Origin: Verrucomicrobiia bacterium
GTDB lineage: Bacteria; Verrucomicrobiota; Verrucomicrobiia; Limisphaerales; JADLHS01
DNA length: 34,423 bases
Reading direction: 5' to 3'
NCBI GenBank assembly: GCA_011525685.1
Contig: WYBW01000114.1
Location: 1 to 34,423 of the forward strand
Made by a program: the position numbers and the translations under genes. The notes beneath the pieces are model-generated. The model did not search any database. It saw nothing but the letters and a program-made list of their open reading frames with translations, and had not been told where the DNA came from. Each line of letters starts with the position of its first letter. The first letter of the stretch is position 1. This document shows, one piece after another, positions 23,364-32,300 of this stretch.

Positions 23364-26300
23364 TCAGGGTGGCGGGATGGCCAGCCGCAGGAATTGCGGC
23401 GCGGCGGAGGCCGGCAGGCGCACTTGATAACGCCCGTCCACGATCTGCGGTTGCTGGGCGGTTGGGGTCCAAACCGCGCCCGGCCCCAGCGTGGGCGTCG
23501 CTTCGAGGATGCACCCCGCGCAATCCTGCGACCATTCCACCACCACCTGCGAGCCTTCCAACCGGATGCTCAAGGGAACGCCCAAACCGGGCGCGCTGAG
23601 GGCGCGGAAGAATTCGCGCGCCTGGGCCATGGGGCGCGGTGGCAGATCGGTGCGTATGCTGGCCGCGCTGATGAAGCTGTCGAAGACCCACGGCGCTGTG
23701 CCCGCCACTTCGACGTTGCGCTCCAGCGCATACTGGCCGGGGAATGCATACAGCGTCAGCGCAAGCTGGCGGTTGGTGCCGCGGCTTCCGTCCAGAATCG
23801 GCTCGCGTCCGACCACAAACACACGTCCCACCCCGGGATCGCCGGCCACACTCTGCGCGGTGTCGCTGCGCACACCGTCCAGGCTCCGGCCGCGCAGTTC
23901 GATCAAGTCCGAATGGACGTTCGAGAGCGCGGTGAAGCCCAACTGCCCCAGTGTGAGGCTGCCCTGCAACAGCGCGCCCGGTTGCTTGTTGAATTGCAGA
24001 TTGAACCGGTTGCCACCCAGCGGCGTCAGGTTGGCCGAACCGACCTGGGCCGCGAGTCCCGACAGGTTGAGATTCGTCAGCCGGTTGCCACTGACTGCGA
24101 GCACCAACTCCAGTTCATTCAAGTCAACGCCGGATTGCAGCGTCAGGGCGACGCTGCCGGTGCCGTTGGACCAGATCGCCGTCGTGCCAACGCCCAGCGA
24201 GAAGTCCGGTTGGGTGTCCAGCACCACCAGCGCGAACGTCTGCGTGGCGCTCAACGGCGGCGGGCCGTCATCGGTAACGATGATGGAAATAAAGTTGGTG
24301 GTGCCGCCCTGCGTGTTGTCGGGCAACCAGGTGAAAACACCATTCGTGGGATTGATGCTGGCCCCGGCCGGCGCGTTGCCGAGACTAAACGTGAGTTTCT
24401 GCGGTGGCAGGTCGAGATCAAACGCCAGGTTCGTGAAGGTCACGAGCTGGCCCTCGGCCACCGTGCCATCCGAGATGGCGGCCAGCGTTGGCGGCGAGTT
24501 CGATTCCAGCACAATCACCTGGAAGGATTGCGACGCGCTCAACTGCGGGAATCCGTTGTCCCGTGCAATCACGGTGATGTGATTGGTGCCCGGTCCGTGC
24601 GGCTCGGCCGTGATCCAGGTCAACAAACCACTCTGGCTGTTCAAAACGGCGCCGGGCGGCGCCCCGGCCCCCAGCGAGTACGTGATCGCATCGCCGTCCG
24701 GGTCGGTTGCGGAAGCGTTCACGGTCAGGGTCTGGCCTTCAAAAATCACCCGATTCGTGAGGGTCGCGAGCACGGGCGGACGGTTGGCGACCGTCACCGT
24801 CGTTTGGGTGTCCGGCGCCGCCGGAGCGGCTTCGCGGTTGCCCGCCTGATCCATCGCCACGGTGTAGAATGCGTAGGTTTTGCCGACCTCGCCCTGGAAC
24901 ACGCCGCTGGTGGTCGGGGTGGCAGTCAGCCAACGAGTGAACGGGCCGCCGTCTTCGCTGAAGTAAACGTCGAAATTCGCGAGGCCGCTTCCACCGGGGT
25001 TGTCCTGGCCGCTCCAGCTCAACAAGAACACCGCCGGACTTTCGACCGGGAGGACATTGACCTGGCTTGATGGCGCAATCGTGTCGGCCGCGCCCACCGG
25101 GACATAAGTCAGCGTGTAGATCCCGGTGCTGTTGTGGTCGAGCAGGTGCAGGATGTTTTCGCGCGCAGGACGCCGCCCCTGGCCGAGGAACGTGCGGTCG
25201 GTCACCCATGTGTTGACGTCCACGCCGATGGGCACATTGTCCGAACGCGTGACCCCGGTAAGGCGGTACTGGCCGTCGCCGGGGTCCGGCACACGCAAAT
25301 AAGCCCAGCCGCCGGGCAGCGCGGCGGTCAGTTGAACTTGGAGGTTGCCGGGCGAAAGCGTTCCGTTGATCACGGCGTTGGTGACCACCTCCACACGGTT
25401 GCTCGAGCCGTCGCTCAACCAGAGCGTGTCCGGCAGATCGCGCAGATCAGGCACGTTGTTGACCAGGAAATCCGGTTTGCCGTCCTCGAACGGCCCGCCC
25501 GCCTGCACCAGCCGGATCATTTCGTGAATCCGCACTTGATCAATCAGCGAGAGCTTGGGATTGCCCAGTCCGTCAATGTGCTCGAAGGTCGCGCTGTAAT
25601 TGATGAACAATCCTTGCAACGTGGAGGTCAGCAACCACCGTCCGATGCCGATGCCGCCGGGCGGGATGGTGCCGAAGTTCACCGTGAGGGACGGGGTCAG
25701 ATTCTGGCCGGCCACCTCCGTGGCGATGATTTTGAAGTCAATCAACAGGCCCTTCTCGTTTTCGACAATTTCCGGCTGGGCCGAGGTGATGCGGAAATTG
25801 CGCGCCTCGCCGGCGCCGTTGTTGCGCACCATCACCGCCAGGTTGAAGGGAATGCTCGGCTCGACGATGTCCGTGTGCGGATCGTCCGAGAACACGTCGC
25901 GCTGGTGGAAATAGTCCAGCGTGAGCCGCGCGGTGGGATGCACGGTGATCGGCACCGGGGCCAGCGGCACGGTGACCACGACGCCATTGAGCGAATAGCG
26001 CAGCGTGCCCGACACGAAGAACTGGGTCGGCTCCACCGGCGCGGCATCCACCGTCGGCACGATGGTCCAGCGCGCCGTGGCCTTGCCGCCGCCCGGCACC
26101 ACGCCACCGCCGTCCACGTCGCTCAGGTTCGTCAGTTCCGGCGCGTGCAGTCCGAACAGATCGGTGGCATTCGCGCCGGTGCCGTCCGTCACCCGCACGG
26201 TGACCTGGATGTCCTCCAGGGCGTTGGGCGTGCCATTGTCAAACTCGAGCGTGGCGCGGAACGCTTCGCGGCTGAGCACGGCCTCCTGGCTCAGTTTGAT

Positions 26301-29300
26301 CTTAACCCGGGCGCAGACGCCGCCTTCATCACCCTGTTCAGCTCGGAAACGGACCGTTTCGACCAGCGCGTTGATGGAGTCCGTGTATCCCCTGGCTTCC
26401 ACCTGTTCCAGATGCTCTGCCGCGAGCAGCAGCTTTTCCTTCAAAGCAATCGTGTCAATGAAGTCCAGGTTCGCCCCGGGCGGCGCGTCCGCCGGGCGCA
26501 ATATCCCGAGCGCCAGGTTGTCGAGTGTGCGATTCCAGCGCTCGATCAACCGGACAATTTCCGTGGAGGCCACGCCGGGAGGCTGGACACCGGTCAACAA
26601 TTCAGCGCGCTCCTGGACGGTGATGGTCCGCCCGCCCGCCGATCCCGCCCCGGCGGTCGCGAGGAATCGCGCATACCATTCGCCGGTGTTGGGATTCGCC
26701 TGTGGATTGAGCCAGACCCCGTCAGGTGCGCCCGTGATGAGATTGAAGGCGTCGAGTTGGGCTCGCACGCCCGGCTTGTAAAGGTCTAGTATGTCGTCAC
26801 TGCCACCCGCCGCGGCTACGTCGCCAAACGTGGGTGTAATGAAGCAACGCAGGATGGCATAAATGCAGGCCGGCACCGCGGCTGGCGGCACCAAACAACC
26901 CGCTGCGGCCACGCCGCAGTCAACCACATCAATTGCCTGCACGCCGTCTTCGGCCAGTCCTTTGCCGCAGCCGACGCCCCCAAAGAAACAACCCACCGGA
27001 CCCGGGATGCAGCCCAGACCCGCCAATACCAGACATGTCGGGTCGCACCCGATCTTGGCGCCAATGGCCAGACTGCTGTAACCCGGGCTGACTCCGCCGC
27101 CGCCACCACCGCCGCCGCCACCGCCGCCACCGCCACCGCCACCGCCACCGCCACCACCGCCGCCGCCAATCGAAGGACCACCACCGCAATCGCCTTGCAC
27201 GCCGCTGACGCCGATGGCTGAGCCGCCGCCGATCTTGAGGGGGCCGCACTCGAATTCGAAGGATAGGTCGCCTCCCATTCCGCACGGCACAGAGCCGCCC
27301 GCGGGGATGATGCCTTGGGCGGGCGCCCCGAAGGTGCCGATCCGCCGCAGTGTGATCGGAATGGTCAGCGACGATTTGGCTCCCAGCCGGCCGAGGTCTT
27401 CGATGAGCGGTTCGATGGAGTAGAACGGATGCGTTCCAAACCGCAACCGCGTGTTGTCCACCGCGATCAAGCCATGATTGCGGATGGTCATGTTCACTTG
27501 CTTGACCTGCCCGACCACCATCAAGTCGCGCACGTCAAGCACGGCCGGTTCAATCGTCACCACCGGCGCGGGCACGTTCGCCTCGAATTCGGTTTCGATC
27601 GTGATCCGGTAACGATCTTCGATTTCGATGCGCTCCACCGTCCAGGTGTAACGCACGGTCTGGTAGGAAAGAAACGCGAGCACTTCGTTGGTGATGCCCG
27701 GTTCGATGAAGACGGTGCCGCGATACGGCGTGTGCTGGTCGGCGTTCAACTCCAGGTTGTAGTAGCCCTCGGGCAGTTCCGGCAGGAGCAACATTCCCTG
27801 CGGCCCGGTCGCCCCGTTCGTGATCACGACTCCCGTCAGGGCGTCGCGCACGCTGACGGCGGCATTGGTGACCCGGGGCGCGCCTTCGGCGTAATAGGTG
27901 AACTCATCCACCGCGGTGATCAGCAGGCCGCCCTTGGACTCCGACAGAGCGCGGAAGGAAAACGGCACGCTCAAGCCCGTGCCCGGGGTGTTGAGCGCGA
28001 GGTTGCCGGAATGAATCGTCAGCGGCAGGTCCTCCGGTGGCGTGAGCTGCAGTGTGACGGTGTTGGTCTGGCCGGGAGCCAGCGGCGGCAATGGATTTGG
28101 CGAAGCCAGGCTCATCCACGAAACGGGCGGCAGCGAAACGGTCACCGGTCCGGTGTCCGCGCCGCCGGTGTTCACGACCTGGAACTCGACCAACCGCTGG
28201 AAGCCGCGTCTCATGCCGGTTTCCAACCGCGACGGAAAGGCCGCGAGTCGCGGCACCAGGGCATCCACGCGCACGGTAATCGGCACGTCCAGCACGGCGC
28301 CTTCCGCGCTGGTGACGCGCGCCTGGATGACGCCCTGCACGATCGAGGCGTCCGCCGCGGAGATGCCATAAGCGAGCTGCGTTTTTGCGCGACCCGGCAG
28401 CGAATTGGTCTGCAACGTCAACAACACCGTCACGTTCGCCGGTTTGTCCAGGACTTCAGCCGACAGGCCCGTGAGCGGCAGTTCGCTCAGGTTCTCGATC
28501 TCCACCGCGCCGCCCAGGCTGCTCTGTTCGCTGAGTCGCGCGAACGGCGCCGCCGGTTGCGCTTTCATCCCGAGCAAATTGAACGTGTCCTGCGTGGTCG
28601 GCGAGGCCGTGCCCGGATGGCTGGCGGCGATTTCATAAAAACCCGCCTCGTTGGGCAACGGTTGCCAGGTGGTGGCGAAATTGCCGAGCGAGTCGGTCAG
28701 GGCCGCGACCACGCGCGTGGTGTTCCGCACCCGGATGTGGATGTTTACCAGCACGAACGGGGCCGGCTGGCCGGTGCCGGGTCGGAAAGCCTGACCGGTC
28801 AGCGGCACGGGCGTTCCGGCGGGGGCGCTCTCCAAGGTCGTGGATACCGCGGCCTCATAGGCCGGCTGCACCTGAATGGGGGACGACGAAACATTGACGT
28901 TGTTGTTCTCCAAAATCTCCAGCACGCCGTTCAGCGCGTCGGTTTCCACGATCACCCAATAATCCCCGGACGCCTGCGGCATCGCCGCGGAGAAGCTTTG
29001 TCCAAACTGGCTGCCGGCGGGCAAGCTGGCGTTGAACGTGAACTGTCCGATCAACACGTCGTTGCCCACGAGCGAGTCCGACGAGAGATAAACCCGCTGC
29101 ACGATGGCGTTGGACGGCGAGGGCGAAAGCCCCTGGTTGCGAATCTGGTAACCGATGTTGACGAACGATTCGGTTTCCGCCGTGGCCGGCGCCGTGATGC
29201 CGGCGACCACCAGGTCCGGCAGGTTCACGTCCGTAACGGTGATTTGCGCGGCGCCCGGGGTGAAGCCGGCGGCGCTGGCGCTCACGGTCACCGTCTGGTT

Positions 29301-32300
29301 GCCATCCGTTTCGACGTCGCTCACCGAGGCGAGTGTGAATTGCGCCGAGAGCGCGCCCGCCGGAATGGTGACGGTCGGCGGCACGGTGATTTCCGTGATG
29401 TCGGACGAAGCGAGATTCACGAGCAGGGCCACGTTGGTGCCGGTGTTGCGCGTCACCGTGCCGGTGGCGGCGGGATTCTGCCCCTCAGCCACCAGATGCT
29501 TGTCGAGGGTGAGCAACAGTGTCGGTCCGTCGTCATCCGTGACCGTCACCACGGCGGGAAGGCCCGACCCCAGGCGGATGCCGGTGCCGGTGGACTTGAA
29601 CCAGGAGCGCAATTCCACGGTCTTTTCGCCATCCACCAGAGCATTGTCCACCGCGGACAGCGGAAAAGTGACGGAAGTTTCGCCGGCCGGGATGATGGCC
29701 AGCGACGGCACCCGCGCCGCGTTGGTGTTGCTGCTTTCCAAATCCACCTCCAGCGCGCGCGGTGAAACCGGATGGCGGGTGAGCGTGACCAGCGCGGCGA
29801 GCGGTCCGGCGTTCTCACTGACGGTGTCGGGAGCAACGTTCAGGGTCAGAACCGGCCAGTCGTTGTCCAGGACCGTCAGGGTGGCCGAGCCGGAGTGATA
29901 ACCGTTCGCCGTGGCAGTGACCGTCACCACGAGCGGCGCTTCGACGAGCGTATCCTCCAAGGCCAGCACGGTGGCCGTGGCCGAATACTCTCCCGGAGGA
30001 ATGGTCAGCGGCAGCGGTGGAATCAACTGGCTGGCGCTGGAACTGTTCAACGTGACCAACACGGCCTCATTCGTGCCGGCATCGCGCGAAACCGTCACCG
30101 TGGTGGTCAAGGCTTCGAGGAGTTCATTCGCTCCCAGCGTGACGCTCAACTGAGGCAAATCCACGTCCAGGACCGTCACGGTGGCGACGCCCGTTTCGAA
30201 ACCGGGTGACAGCGCTCCAACATTCACCGTCTGAGGCCCGTCCACCACGCCATCCAGGAGCGCCAGAATATGGAACGAAGCCGAGGCCTGGCCCGCGGGG
30301 ATGATGATTTGATTGGTGAACGAGAGTTCGGTGGGGTCGCCATTGGTCAGCGCCACCGTGAGCGGCGTCGCGCGGCTGCCGTTGCGTGTGACGGTGGCCA
30401 CCAGCGGCTGGGAGGAACCTTCGTTGATTTGGTTGAAGGTCAGTTGCAGGGTCAGCACCGCGGGCACGAGCGTGGCTTCGCCGGCAACGCCGACATTGTT
30501 TGCTTCGTTGCCTTCGATGAAGTCATTGCGGCTGTCGGCCAGGACGGTGAACCACAAATTGCCGAGCACACTGGCGGGCGGAATCACCACCGATTGCGTG
30601 CGCGTCCACGCGCCGCCCGCCGCCAGCGAGTTCGTGTAAAGGAAGGTCGCCAGTTCCTGCGCGCCCGCGCCGGCGCTGTTCGTGGCCAGGAAGACGGTCT
30701 CGGACCACACGCCGTTCACGGCGGCGTTGCCTTCGTTGGCGGTGGTCCAGACCACCGGCAGGGATTGTCCGGGCAGCGCGTTGGGAGCCGCCAGCACGTT
30801 CGTCACCACGAAGTCCGGCAACGGCGGCAACGTGAGCGTGAGGGCCGCGGCGCCGAGGTTGTTGTTCTCGGCGGATTCCGCAATCGCGTTGCCCTGATCT
30901 GCCGCGACCACGATGAACTGGCCGCCGGGTGCCGATTGCGCCGTCAAGGGCAGTGTGACCGACGCGGTGTTGGTGTAGGCCTGCCCGGCGCCAACCGGAA
31001 CAAAGGGCGAAGCCACGGTCGCCAGCAGCGTGGCGCCGGAAATCGAATTGTTGAACGAGGAAAGATAGACGCGATCGTTCCAGACAAACGGAGCCGGCGC
31101 GCCGCCGGCATTGGTGATGACAAATTCCACGTTGAATGTCTGGCCGAATTGCGCCGAGGCCGGCGCGCTGACCGCCGCCACGCGCAGGTCCGGCGCCGTG
31201 ATGGTCGTCGGGGTGAGCGCATAACTGGAGTTGTTCGCTTCGTTGACCTCCACCACCTGACTCGAGCTGTCGAGTCGGATGCCGAGATGACGCACCCCCA
31301 CGGCGTTCACGGGCACGATGAAGGTTTGCGTGACGACGAGCGAGCCTCCGGGCGGCAGACCTCCGGCGCCCGGGTTGAAACTCGCGCTGTGGATCGTGAA
31401 GGCACCGCTGCCGTTCGCGTCGTTGGCAACCAGAACGGCATTCTGCCACGGACCGTTGGCCGTCGCGCCGCCCAGGTTGGTGATGCCGAACGCCAGCGAG
31501 ATGGATTGGCCCAGTTGCGCGGCGGCAGGGCCGAGGGGAACGCTCGCCACCAGGTCCGGCGCGGCTTGCTGGGTGAAAGTGGCCACGGTGGAAACCGCCA
31601 CGTTCCCCACGGCGTCGGCCGAGCGAACACGGTAATGGTACGTCACACCCGGCGTCAGTCCGCTGAGGGTGACAGAATGGTTCGTGCGCAACCCGGCGAC
31701 CGTGTTCGTGGTGCCCAGCGCGGCAGTGAGGCCGTGCTCCACCGCCGTGGTTGCCGGTTCGTCGGTCTGCCAGGTGATGCCGGCCTGGGTCAAGCCGGGC
31801 GTGGCCGTGACCTGGCTGAGAACCGGCGGGGTGGCGTCCACGACCAATTGCGCCGCGAGGCTGTTGGTGAGCCCGGCGCCGTTGGTGACGGTGACCGAGT
31901 ACGCGCCGGCGTCGGACAATTGCACGTTGGCGATGACCAGCACATTCGACTGGGCGCCGTTGATGCGGCTGTCGTTGGCCAGCGGACTGCCGCCGCGCAA
32001 CCACTGGTAAGCCAGCGGCGGCGAGCCGCCCGCGCTCACGCTGAAGCTGGCCGTGCTGCCGGGCGCATTCGTGCGGCTGGCCGGATGCGTGACGATGAAC
32101 GGCGGATCGGTGGGCCGGCACAAGCCGGCGGCGCCCGCGATGTAAATGGCCGCCACTTCATTCGAGCCAAGGGCGCGGTTGAAAAACAACACTTCGTCCA
32201 GCAAGCCGCCGAACGTCGCGCAGTCGCCCGAGCCACCCAGCTTCAAAGCCGCCCCGTTGGCGGCGCCGAGCGTCACCCCGTTGGTTTCCACGACCAACTG

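Noticed and set aside
27093..27167. GGN repeat as a possible CRISPR or origin-type repeat
   Set aside because: It is a codon-phase trinucleotide run without spacers inside an open frame.
27315..29765. 816-codon open frame on the plus strand
   Set aside because: Antisense shadow of the giant gene; the product is an Arg/Gly/His-rich string with no recognisable motif.
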